Below, in pieces: positions 34,172 to 40,727 of a DNA stretch of 40,727 nt; the first letter of the stretch is position 1, and every line of letters starts with the position of its first letter. The translations under genes were made by a program, and so were the position numbers. The stretch is taken from contig CALXXT010000004.1 of NCBI GenBank assembly GCA_944392755.1, forward strand, positions 1 to 40,727. Reading direction: 5' to 3'. This DNA is from an uncultured Sutterella sp. (lineage in GTDB: Bacteria; Pseudomonadota; Gammaproteobacteria; Burkholderiales; Burkholderiaceae_F). Under the pieces are notes generated by a model that was not told where the DNA came from, ran no database searches, and saw only the letters and a list, made by a program, of their open reading frames with translations.

Positions 34172-36535
34172 ATGGCGAAAAAAGCAAAATCGAGAAAAGC
34201 CGATGAGGTTGCGCTCATGAATGAGGACGAGGTCCTCGAAGCGGCGCGCAGGATCCTTCCCGAAGCCAAGGCGCTCATTCAGTCCGAGCTCGGCGACGTT
34301 CGCTACAAGTCGGCGAAGAGCCGCATTGAAAAGAATCTTTCGGTTGACCGCAGAATTGCGAACGCGGCGGTGAAGCTGCTTCACGACGAAGGGTTCATGG
34401 CGGGGCGTGCGCCGAACGTTTTCGAACATCCGGACTGGGAGACCGCGGTCGGCATCGTGCAGGGCGCACGCCGCGTGGAGGGCATGTGGATCGACCCTCA
34501 GGATGGTTCGGGGCAAAAGATCGATCTTCCGCCGCTTGGCGACTTTCTCCCCGGCGACTGGGTCGAGCTGAGACGTCCCGACGTCAAGAGCCGCTGGCGG
34601 GCGGGAGGCTTCATTCGCCGCGGCCAGACCCGTTGGGTATGCCGCGTCGTCGAGGAGACGAGGCGCAGGTCGACGATTGAATTTCAACCGATTTCGCCCT
34701 TTGCTCCCTTTGCCATTCAAGTGCCTGCCGCATCGATACCCGAAGGGACGGATCTTGCCGCCGACGCGGTTGAGCTTGAGCTTGCCGAGGAGTCGCTCTC
34801 GCTTGCGCGGGACTTCAAGCGGGGACTGTTCGTTTGGAACAACTCTTGGGGCGGCCGCGTCGAATATCGGGTACGGGTGAAGGGCGTCTTCCGCCGAACG
34901 GTGGGGCGCTTGAACGACCCCTTGGGCGAAGTGGCGATCGCCGCCGCCGTGCACGGCATTCCCGTCGAGTTCAGCGCTGAGGCGGCGGCAGAGGCCGCGA
35001 AGCTCCCCGATGCGGTCGACGGGCGGAGTCTCCTGCACCGCGTCGATCTGACGGACGTCCCGCTCGTCACGATCGACGGCGAAGATTCGCGCGACTTCGA
35101 CGACGCCGTCTACTGCGAGGAGACCGATTCGGGTTGGCGTCTCCTTGTCGCCATCGCCGACGTCAGTCACTACGTGCGTCCGGGCTCCGCCCTTGATCGG
35201 GACGCCCAGCTGCGCGGCACATCCGTTTATTTCCCGGCAAGCGTCGTGCCGATGCTTCCCGAGAAGCTCTCGAACGGACTCTGTTCGCTCAATCCCGGCG
35301 TCGACCGGCTTGCGCTCGTCTGCGACATGATGATTACGAAGACGGGCGAGACGACTGCCTACCAGTTCTATCCGGCGGTCATGCACTCGCATGCGCGGCT
35401 CACCTACGGACAAGTGTGGCGGGCGCTCGGAGGCGAGGCGGCTGCGCAAAAGGAGGTGGGCGAGCGCATGCCCGAAATCATGCGTCTCTATTCGCTCTAC
35501 AAGGCGCTGCGCGAAGCGCGCCGCAGGCGGCACGCGCTTGACTTCGAGACGACGGAATCTCAGGCCGTCTTTGCGTGCGACGGGAGCATCCAAAGCTTCA
35601 AGGTGCGGGAAATGACGGATGCGAACCGCATCATTGAGGAATGCATGCTCGCAGCAAACGTCTGCGCCGCCCAATTCGTCGTGGCCAACCGCGCCGCGAC
35701 CTTGTTCCGCTGTCACCCCGAACCCGAGGCGTCGAAGTTGACGGCGTTGAGGAGCATCTTCCGTTCGTATGGGGTGGAGCTTCCCAAAAACTTGAAGGAT
35801 CCCATCGCGCTTGGCGAGGCGATCGAAGCGTCGAAGGCGCAGCCCGGACTTCAAACGGCAGTGCTCCGCTCGATGGCCCGAGCGCTCTACACGCCTGAGA
35901 ACATTGGTCATTACGGCCTGCAGTACCAGTCTTACGCGCACTTCACGTCGCCCATCCGCCGCTACCCCGATCTGCTCCTGCACCGCACGATTCGAGGCAT
36001 CCTGCAGCATCGCCGCTATGCGCCCGAAGCGTATGCGGATGCGGCGGCGCTCCTCGGGGGATTCCGCGCGCGTCAGCTTGGGAGCCGTCCGGAGGCTGGG
36101 AAAGTCGAGGAAAAGAGTCGCACCGCAAAGGCCGCTGCCGCTTGGCGCACGCTCGGCATCCTGACCTCAAGCGCGGAGCGGCGGGCCGACGACGCTTCGC
36201 GCGACGTCATGAACTGGCTGAAGTGCCGCTTCATGGCCGCGCAAGGGCCGCGCACCTATTCGGCGACGGTGACGGGAATGTGCTCGGCGGGCGTCTACGT
36301 GACGCTCGACGACATGCCGATCGAAGGATTCGTTCACGTTTCCGCGCTTGGGTGGGGGTACTGGGAATTCGATGAAAGCTCGATGACGATGCGTTCGGAC
36401 GAAGAGCTCGCGGAGATCCGCTTGGGCGAAAGCGTGCGCGTCTTTGCGTCGGAAGTCGACCCCGAAGCGCGGCGCATCGATTTCCGAATGGAACCCCGAG
36501 GCCCGAAAATCAAGAAGGGCCGTCGGCGCCGCTAG
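34172..36535 (+). CDS. rnr: Ribonuclease R
   Basis: 3'-to-5' hydrolytic exoribonuclease that degrades structured RNA. 787 residues: N-terminal helix-turn-helix-like and cold-shock domains, then the RNB catalytic domain with TIDGEDSRDFDDAVYCEE (the metal-binding Asp cluster), LPEKLSNGLCSLNPGVDRLA, and YAHFTSPIRRYPDLLLHR. A C-terminal S1 domain (YSATVTGMCSAGVYVTLDD) and a basic tail (KKGRRRR) complete it. ATG 34172 (MAKKAKSRK) is preferred; ATG 34163 is in frame 9 bases earlier. No strong promoter was identified; it is divergent from tRNA-Leu across about 190 bases. The usual partner rlmB follows. Confidence 0.95.
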   Translation: MAKKAKSRKADEVALMNEDEVLEAARRILPEAKALIQSELGDVRYKSAKSRIEKNLSVDRRIANAAVKLLHDEGFMAGRAPNVFEHPDWETAVGIVQGARRVEGMWIDPQDGSGQKIDLPPLGDFLPGDWVELRRPDVKSRWRAGGFIRRGQTRWVCRVVEETRRRSTIEFQPISPFAPFAIQVPAASIPEGTDLAADAVELELAEESLSLARDFKRGLFVWNNSWGGRVEYRVRVKGVFRRTVGRLNDPLGEVAIAAAVHGIPVEFSAEAAAEAAKLPDAVDGRSLLHRVDLTDVPLVTIDGEDSRDFDDAVYCEETDSGWRLLVAIADVSHYVRPGSALDRDAQLRGTSVYFPASVVPMLPEKLSNGLCSLNPGVDRLALVCDMMITKTGETTAYQFYPAVMHSHARLTYGQVWRALGGEAAAQKEVGERMPEIMRLYSLYKALREARRRRHALDFETTESQAVFACDGSIQSFKVREMTDANRIIEECMLAANVCAAQFVVANRAATLFRCHPEPEASKLTALRSIFRSYGVELPKNLKDPIALGEAIEASKAQPGLQTAVLRSMARALYTPENIGHYGLQYQSYAHFTSPIRRYPDLLLHRTIRGILQHRRYAPEAYADAAALLGGFRARQLGSRPEAGKVEEKSRTAKAAAAWRTLGILTSSAERRADDASRDVMNWLKCRFMAAQGPRTYSATVTGMCSAGVYVTLDDMPIEGFVHVSALGWGYWEFDESSMTMRSDEELAEIRLGESVRVFASEVDPEARRIDFRMEPRGPKIKKGRRRR

Positions 36536-36643
36536 TAGAATGCGCAAAGAAGAAGGAGCGGGGCGGTCGATTGCCGCCCTTGCTCGACCGTACGTCGATT
36601 TTCATTTTCCAAGTGCGTTTTGAGAAGAAGCGCCCAATCATCC

Positions 36644-37420
36644 GTGAAGCACTGCGTTCTTGCCGGCTTTCATGCCGTCGGCGCTCGTCTGCGCCTTGAT
36701 CCCGATTCCATTCAGACCGTCTACATTGACCCGACGCGACGCGACAAGCGCATGCGCGAGATGCGCGAGAAGCTCATCGCAGCCGGATTGCGCGTGATGA
36801 ACGCGGATGCCCGACGCCTCGACGGACTTTCGCCTGAAGTGCCGCACCAGGGGATCGTTGCGCTCGCCGAAGAGCGCACGTCGGAACTCGATTTTGCCGA
36901 TCTCCTGGATCAAATTACGGACGACACCCTGCTGCTCATCCTCGACGGCGTGACGGACCCGCGCAATTTCGGCGCATGTCTGCGCACGGCGGACGCGGCC
37001 GGAGTTCAGGCTGTGATCGTCCCGCGCGACCGCTCCGCGCGGATGACGCCCGCCGCGGCGAAAGCCGCTGCGGGCGCGGCTGAAACGGTGCCCGTCGTTG
37101 CGGTGACGAATCTTGCATCGGCGATTGTGGAATTGAAGGAAGCCGGAGTGCTCGTCGTCGGCACGGCGGGCGAAACCGAGCGTTCCATCTACGACTTTGA
37201 TCAGGTTCGCGCTTTTGCCTGGGTGCTCGGTGCGGAAGGCGAAGGCCTGCGTCAGCTCACGCGCCGGCGCTGCGATGCGCTCGCCGCCATTCCGATGGCG
37301 GGTACGGTCGAGAGCCTCAATGTTTCCGTCGCGACAGGCGTTTGCCTCTTTGAGAGCCTGCGTCAGCGGATTGCCGCCGGCCGGACTCCGCACGGGCTGG
37401 CCAAGGTCGATCGAATCTAA
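36644..37420 (+). CDS. rlmB: 23S rRNA (guanosine-2251-2'-O)-methyltransferase RlmB (start uncertain)
   Basis: SpoU-family (SPOUT, trefoil-knot) enzyme that methylates G2251 in the 23S P-loop. About 258 residues. The N-terminal substrate-binding domain starts VLAGFHAVGARLRLDPDSI. The catalytic part contains LILDGVTDPRNFGACLRTADAAGVQAVI (motif 1), WVLGAEGEGLRQLTRRRCD (motif 2) and IPMAGTVESLNVSVATGVCLFE (motif 3), all intact. No ATG exists near the N-terminus: GTG 36644 gives the family-like start and TTG 36620 is an alternative. Neither has a well-spaced ribosome site. A terminator follows, and its T-run overlaps the rpsF promoter. Confidence 0.93.
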   Translation: MKHCVLAGFHAVGARLRLDPDSIQTVYIDPTRRDKRMREMREKLIAAGLRVMNADARRLDGLSPEVPHQGIVALAEERTSELDFADLLDQITDDTLLLILDGVTDPRNFGACLRTADAAGVQAVIVPRDRSARMTPAAAKAAAGAAETVPVVAVTNLASAIVELKEAGVLVVGTAGETERSIYDFDQVRAFAWVLGAEGEGLRQLTRRRCDALAAIPMAGTVESLNVSVATGVCLFESLRQRIAAGRTPHGLAKVDRI

Positions 37421-37427
37421 GCGCATT

Positions 37428-37461
37428 GAAGGGCTGACCTTAAAAAGTCGGCCTTCTTTTT
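37428..37461 (+). terminator. Intrinsic terminator after rlmB
   Basis: GAAGGGCTGACC (37428-37439) pairs with GTCGGCCTTC (37447-37456) with a small mismatch, followed by a T-run to 37461. The end of this T-run provides the first bases of the rpsF -35 box. Confidence 0.7.
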
Positions 37462-37489
37462 GCACGGTGCCGGGCCTTTTGCCTATAAT
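37460..37489 (+). promoter_or_regulatory. Promoter of the rpsF-priB-rpsR-rplI operon
   Basis: -35 TTGCAC (37460-37465) and consensus -10 TATAAT (37484-37489) with an 18-base spacer, about 70 bases before rpsF. Placed right after the rlmB terminator. Confidence 0.85.
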
Positions 37490-37556
37490 CTGACGTTTTC
37501 CTGTCCTTGCTGCACCAAAAAGACGCTTTGGGCAGCTTTTTCCGCAAGGAGGCTAA

Positions 37557-37934
37557 ATGCGTCACTACGAAATCTGCATCATCGTGCACCCCGACCAGAG
37601 CGAACAGGTCCCCGCGATGATCGAACGCTACAAGACTTTGGTCGCCGAACAGGGCGGCAAGATCCACCGCATTGAGGACTGGGGTCGCCGTCAGCTCGCC
37701 TACCCGATCGAAAAGCTTGTGAAGGCTCACTACGTGCTCCTCAACATTGAATGCGGCCACGAAACGCTCGCCGAAATCGAGAACGGCTTCCGCTTCAATG
37801 ATGCGGTGCTCCGTCACCTCACGATCAAGACGAAGCATGCCGAGACCGAACCCTCCCCGATGATGAAGATCGTCGAGAAGGAAGAGGCCAAGAAGGTCGC
37901 CGCCGAAGCGGCTGCCGCTGCGGCTCAGGCTTAA
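37557..37934 (+). CDS. rpsF: 30S ribosomal protein S6
   Basis: Small-subunit protein that binds S18 and 16S helix 23. 125 residues. Family sequence [48 protein letters not shown] and YVLLNIECG with [10 protein letters not shown]. The C-terminal tail is charged then Ala-rich ([13 protein letters not shown]), as often seen in betaproteobacteria. AAGGAGG sits 6 bases before ATG, an almost perfect ribosome binding site. First gene of the operon with priB, rpsR and rplI. Confidence 0.98.
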   Translation: MRHYEICIIVHPDQSEQVPAMIERYKTLVAEQGGKIHRIEDWGRRQLAYPIEKLVKAHYVLLNIECGHETLAEIENGFRFNDAVLRHLTIKTKHAETEPSPMMKIVEKEEAKKVAAEAAAAAAQA

Positions 37935-37955
37935 TCGAAACGCGTCCGCCGCATA

Positions 37956-38258
37956 GTGGAGCATTCGCCGCAAGTGAATGAAATTTCGATCAACGGCACA
38001 CTGACGGCGCGGGAAGCCGTGCGCTACACGCCGTCGGGGCTCGAAGTCTTCGAAGGGATGATTCATCACCGTTCGGAGCTTATGGAAACCAACCGAGCCC
38101 GCCGTCTCGAATTCGACTGTCCCGTGGTTTCCTACGGGGACACGGCGAAGATGCTCAACAGGCTTGATCTCGGCACGGAAGTCGCCGCACGCGGCTTCAT
38201 CGCCCCGAGGTCCATGAAAAGCCGGCGGCTGATCGTTCACATCACGGAATTCATTTAA
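37956..38258 (+). CDS. priB: Primosomal replication protein PriB
   Basis: Single-OB-fold, ssDNA-binding protein that helps PriA restart stalled replication forks. About 100 residues. Core: ISINGTLTAREAVRYTPSGLEVFEGMIHHRSE, RRLEFDCPVVSYGDTAKML, GTEVAARGFIAPRS and LIVHITEFI at the end. The place between rpsF and rpsR is the standard one in beta- and gammaproteobacteria. No ATG start exists: GTG 37956 or GTG 37974 are possible, neither with ideal spacing, so translation may be coupled to rpsF. Confidence 0.9.
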   Translation: MEHSPQVNEISINGTLTAREAVRYTPSGLEVFEGMIHHRSELMETNRARRLEFDCPVVSYGDTAKMLNRLDLGTEVAARGFIAPRSMKSRRLIVHITEFI

Positions 38259-38270
38259 GGAGTCATCGAC

Positions 38271-38543
38271 ATGGCTTTTGGTGCTAAGGGCAAGGGCAAG
38301 CCCCGCCGTTCGAACCAGCAAAATTCGCTTTTCAAGCGCAAGAAGTTCTGCCGCTTCACGGCCGAACACGTTGAACAGATCGACTACAAGGACGTCGAGA
38401 CGCTTCGCGACTTCATCCAGGACAACGGCAAGATCATGCCGGCCCGTCTGACGGGCACGAAGGCTCGCTATCAGCGTCAGCTCGACACCGCGATCAAGCG
38501 CGCCCGCTTCCTCGCGCTCCTGCCCTACACGGACAACCAGTAA
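38271..38543 (+). CDS. rpsR: 30S ribosomal protein S18
   Basis: Small-subunit protein partnering S6. 90 residues, very basic. N-terminal extension [20 protein letters not shown], then the conserved core [46 protein letters not shown] and [20 protein letters not shown] lies seven bases before ATG. A single Cys (FCRF) remains of the possible zinc-site cysteines. Confidence 0.98.
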   Translation: MAFGAKGKGKPRRSNQQNSLFKRKKFCRFTAEHVEQIDYKDVETLRDFIQDNGKIMPARLTGTKARYQRQLDTAIKRARFLALLPYTDNQ

Positions 38544-38562
38544 TCGCTGAGAGGAGTATCAA

Positions 38563-39012
38563 ATGCAAGTCATTCTGCTCGAAAAGATCACGCATCTCGG
38601 CGACCTCGGCGACATCGTCAAGGTGAAGGACGGCTACGGCCGCAACTTCCTGATCCCCCAGGGTCACGCCAAGCGCGCCACGAAGGCCGCCATCGCTGAA
38701 TTCGAAGCTCGCCGCGCCGAGCTCGAAAAGGCTCAGGCCGAGCGCGTCGCCGCCGCGACGGAACTCGCCGGCAAGCTGAACGGCGCCGAAATCACGATCA
38801 GCAGCAAGTGCGGCGTCGACGGCCGTCTCTTCGGCTCCGTCACGAACGCCGACATCGCTGAAGCGATCGACAAGCTCGGCTTCCAGATCAAGAAGTCGCA
38901 GGTCCGCACGCCGCTCGGCGCCATCAAGGCGGTGGGCGACTACACGATCACGATCGGCCTCATGACCGACATCACGGCCGACGTCACGGTGAAGGTTGTT
39001 CCGGAAGCCTAA
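38563..39012 (+). CDS. rplI: 50S ribosomal protein L9
   Basis: Large-subunit protein binding domain V of 23S rRNA. 149 residues: N-terminal globular domain [32 protein letters not shown] (family signature GYGRNFLIP), long connecting helix ([23 protein letters not shown]) and C-terminal domain with [27 protein letters not shown] precedes ATG by 8 bases. Last gene of the operon, followed by a terminator. Confidence 0.98.
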   Translation: MQVILLEKITHLGDLGDIVKVKDGYGRNFLIPQGHAKRATKAAIAEFEARRAELEKAQAERVAAATELAGKLNGAEITISSKCGVDGRLFGSVTNADIAEAIDKLGFQIKKSQVRTPLGAIKAVGDYTITIGLMTDITADVTVKVVPEA

Positions 39013-39042
39013 TCCAGGCATCCTCAACGTACCTTTGCGATG

Positions 39043-39076
39043 AAGCGGGGTTCCTTTTCAGGGAACTCCGCTTTTT
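39043..39076 (+). terminator. Intrinsic terminator after rplI
   Basis: AAGCGG (39043-39048) and GTTCC (39050-39054) pair with GGAAC (39062-39066) and CCGCTT (39068-39073) across one mismatch, ending in a T-run to 39077. Closes the rpsF operon before the convergent lyase genes. Confidence 0.85.
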
Positions 39077-39157
39077 TATGGCCGAAAGCGAACGCAGCCC
39101 GCGCGGTCATGGCTTCGCGCGGGCTGCGGCGATCAGAAGCAAGGCGTTGGCCTTCGC

Positions 39158-40372
39158 TTAGAGCACGGGTCCTTCCATGAAGACTTCAAGCTGCTCGGCG
39201 TAGTCGAGCGTTTCCATTTTCGTGAAGGTGCCGGAAGCGATGTCGATCAGGTGATCGAGCAGTCGTTCGCCCTCGTCGTCGATGGGCGCAGCCTTCGTCA
39301 TGATGGCCGAGGAATCGAAGTCGAAATTGTCGGGAGAACGCGAATAGGCAAGGGCATTTCCCGTCACATAGAGGAATGGGGAGACGACCGTCGGATTGAT
39401 CGCGGGCATCATCGGGTGGTTGGGCATTGCGCCCCCGCCCATCTGGTAGAGGACGAGCGCGGCGCCGCTGGCGGCGAAGCAGAGCGGCAGCGAAAGGCTC
39501 GACATCCACGAGTCGATGAAGTAGAGGCCGTGTCCCTTCGGCTGTTCGCCGTAGTCAAGCACGTCTTCGATGGGGCAGCTGCCCGACTTGGCGATGGCGC
39601 CGAGCGACTTTTCCTCCAGGGTGGAGATGCCCGCCGCGATGTTCGCGGGAATCGGATTGATTTCACGGATGTCTTCGCCCGTCGAGCGAGCTTTTTCTTC
39701 CCAGCGTGCGGCCGCAGCGAGGATTTTCGCGGAGACTTCGGGGGAGGCGGCGCGGGCGGCGACGATGTCCTCGGCGCCGATGATTTCCGTCGTTTCCGAC
39801 CAGAAGGCCGTGCCGCCCGCTTTCACGATGCGGTCGAAGGCGGCGCCGACGCAGGGATTCCCGGCGATGCCGGACGTGGCGTCGGACGTGCCGCACTTCA
39901 CGGCGACGGCGAGCTTCGAGAGCGGGCAGGGCGTGCGGCGCATCGCGCTCGCCTCGACGATCAGCTCACGGGCGACGCGGAGCGTTTCTCCGAGGAGCGC
40001 ATAGCTGCCGCCGGCCTCGGTGAGGTAGACGATGCGCCAGGGCTTGCCGGTCTTTTTGGCCTCTTCGATGAATCGAACGTCGGACATGTTGCGGTAGGCC
40101 GAGCTCGACGAAGGCTTCACGGCCATGAGAAGGATGCAGCCGACATTGGGATTGTTCATGAGCCCGGCCATGGTGCGTGCGATCGTTTCACGGTCCTTCG
40201 CGGGGCGGCCCGTTTCAGCCGGAATTTCAAAGTGACGCGTTCCGCGCGTCATCTTCGCTACGTTCGAGGCGATGAAGTTGAGCGAGCGGTTGATCGGCAT
40301 GATGAGCACGTAGTTGCGTGCGCCCGCATAGCCGTTCGGACGTTCGTAGCCGAGGAAAGTTTTTTCCGTCAT
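39158..40372 (-). CDS. UxaA/SuyB-family lyase or dehydratase, large subunit
   Basis: 404 residues, member of the altronate dehydratase / galactarate dehydratase / sulfolactate sulfo-lyase superfamily. Family segments: FLGYERPNGYAGARNYVLI at the N-terminus, CGTSDATSGIAGNPCVGAAFD, GGTAFWSETTEIIGAE, DVLDYGEQPKGHGLYFIDS and the C-terminal NFDFDSSAI. The separate small SAF subunit just upstream matches the split SuyA/SuyB or split altronate dehydratase arrangement. The cysteine usually present in the N-terminal strand (as in VNCSATV of UxaA, from memory) is replaced (PINRSLNF), and the GLGCE-like motif is absent. The substrate is therefore unknown; a sugar acid or sulfonate is a guess. ATG 40372 has GGAGG upstream, and it starts 3 bases after the small-subunit stop. 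Confidence 0.82.
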   Translation of the reverse strand: MTEKTFLGYERPNGYAGARNYVLIMPINRSLNFIASNVAKMTRGTRHFEIPAETGRPAKDRETIARTMAGLMNNPNVGCILLMAVKPSSSSAYRNMSDVRFIEEAKKTGKPWRIVYLTEAGGSYALLGETLRVARELIVEASAMRRTPCPLSKLAVAVKCGTSDATSGIAGNPCVGAAFDRIVKAGGTAFWSETTEIIGAEDIVAARAASPEVSAKILAAAARWEEKARSTGEDIREINPIPANIAAGISTLEEKSLGAIAKSGSCPIEDVLDYGEQPKGHGLYFIDSWMSSLSLPLCFAASGAALVLYQMGGGAMPNHPMMPAINPTVVSPFLYVTGNALAYSRSPDNFDFDSSAIMTKAAPIDDEGERLLDHLIDIASGTFTKMETLDYAEQLEVFMEGPVL

Positions 40373-40375
40373 GAC

Positions 40376-40675
40376 TCAGCCCTCCTTCGCTGCAAGGTCG
40401 CCGCGTCCGCGGCAGCCTTCGATGTTGTGCACGTGAACGAGCTCGCCCGCTTCGATCGCTCGGCTTGCGCGGCCGATGACATGGCCGTACTTCACGACGT
40501 CGGCCCCTGCGCTCATTGGGGCGGCGGCAATCTTGAAGCCGTAGGGAATGTCCTCGCGAGCGACGAGCTCGCCCACGGGGCTGCCCTTCATGACAACCTC
40601 GAGGCGATCGCCTCCTTTTGTTTCCTGAAGCACCGTCGCGACGGTGTCCTCAGCCTTGAGCTTGAGAGCCAGCAT
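40376..40675 (-). CDS. UxaA/SuyA-family small subunit (SAF domain)
   Basis: 99-residue SAF-domain protein forming the N-terminal part of the lyase or dehydratase whose large subunit follows. Features: AVATVLQET-like strand (here DTVATVLQET), LVAREDIPYGFKIAAAPMSAGADVVKYGHVIGRA, which is the hallmark SAF segment, and VHVHNIEGCRGRGDL with the family's terminal HxHN motif. ATG 40675 (MLALKLKAEDT) has AAGGAGA directly upstream. The reading frame extends beyond it but has no better start. The operon probably continues upstream beyond the window (minus strand, coordinates above 40727), where transporter or dehydrogenase genes might reveal the substrate. Confidence 0.85.
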   Translation of the reverse strand: MLALKLKAEDTVATVLQETKGGDRLEVVMKGSPVGELVAREDIPYGFKIAAAPMSAGADVVKYGHVIGRASRAIEAGELVHVHNIEGCRGRGDLAAKEG

Positions 40676-40727
40676 GCCTATCTCCTTTATGCGGGCGGAG
40701 GTGATCGAAGGATCTTCGGTCAAGCCG

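Overview
The window looks like a chromosomal core segment of a GC-rich betaproteobacterium, most likely a Burkholderiales gut anaerobe of the Sutterellaceae type. This is inferred from gene order and protein style, not from any search. The pointers are a Burkholderiales-type trimeric porin, the relA / tRNA-Val / thrS-infC-rpmI-rplT-pheST-ihfA / tRNA-Pro order, the ndk-rlmN-rodZ-ispG-hisS-yfgM-bamB-der-hfq-hflX-hflK-hflC-DUF2065-purA order, priB inside the rpsF-rpsR-rplI operon, and a split periplasmic flavin reductase with its own tetraheme cytochrome. Two genes that I remember in the related Burkholderia order, pilW/pilF (between rlmN and rodZ) and hisZ (between hflC and purA), are absent.

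Layout. (1) 1-4368: a minus-strand respiratory cluster, consisting of a Tat-exported FAD reductase, a tetraheme cytochrome c and a porin cut by the window edge. A divergent Crp/Fnr-type regulator lies across a 364-bp intergenic region holding two clear inverted repeats. (2) 4540-6654: relA, a synthetase-type (p)ppGpp synthase, preceded by two strong hairpins. (3) 6742-14475: tRNA-Val, then a translation operon thrS-infC-rpmI-rplT-pheS-pheT-ihfA, ending near tRNA-Pro. (4) 14816-18028: surE, nlpD, rlmD. (5) 18182-33199: ndk through purA and a phosphoribosyltransferase. This is a long co-directional housekeeping block covering nucleotide balance, rRNA/tRNA methylation, cell shape, isoprenoid synthesis, outer-membrane assembly, ribosome GTPases, RNA chaperone and membrane-protease control. 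(6) 33266-33982 on the minus strand: tRNA-Leu and an orphan HicB-like protein. (7) 34172-39012: rnr-rlmB, then rpsF-priB-rpsR-rplI. (8) 39158-40675 on the minus strand: a two-subunit UxaA/SuyAB-type lyase or dehydratase.

The most interesting signal is between tRNA-Val and thrS. A 16-codon leader ORF with three consecutive Thr codons is followed by mutually exclusive RNA pairings and a textbook intrinsic terminator just before thrS. This is the anatomy of a threonine-responsive transcription attenuator controlling threonyl-tRNA synthetase and possibly the whole downstream translation operon. Other points of interest are an AUA start for infC, a probable CUG start for hflX, a hairpin leader before rpmI-rplT that may be an L20 site, a tRNA 3'-end-like fragment upstream of pheS, and a split flavocytochrome whose active site departs from that of fumarate reductase.
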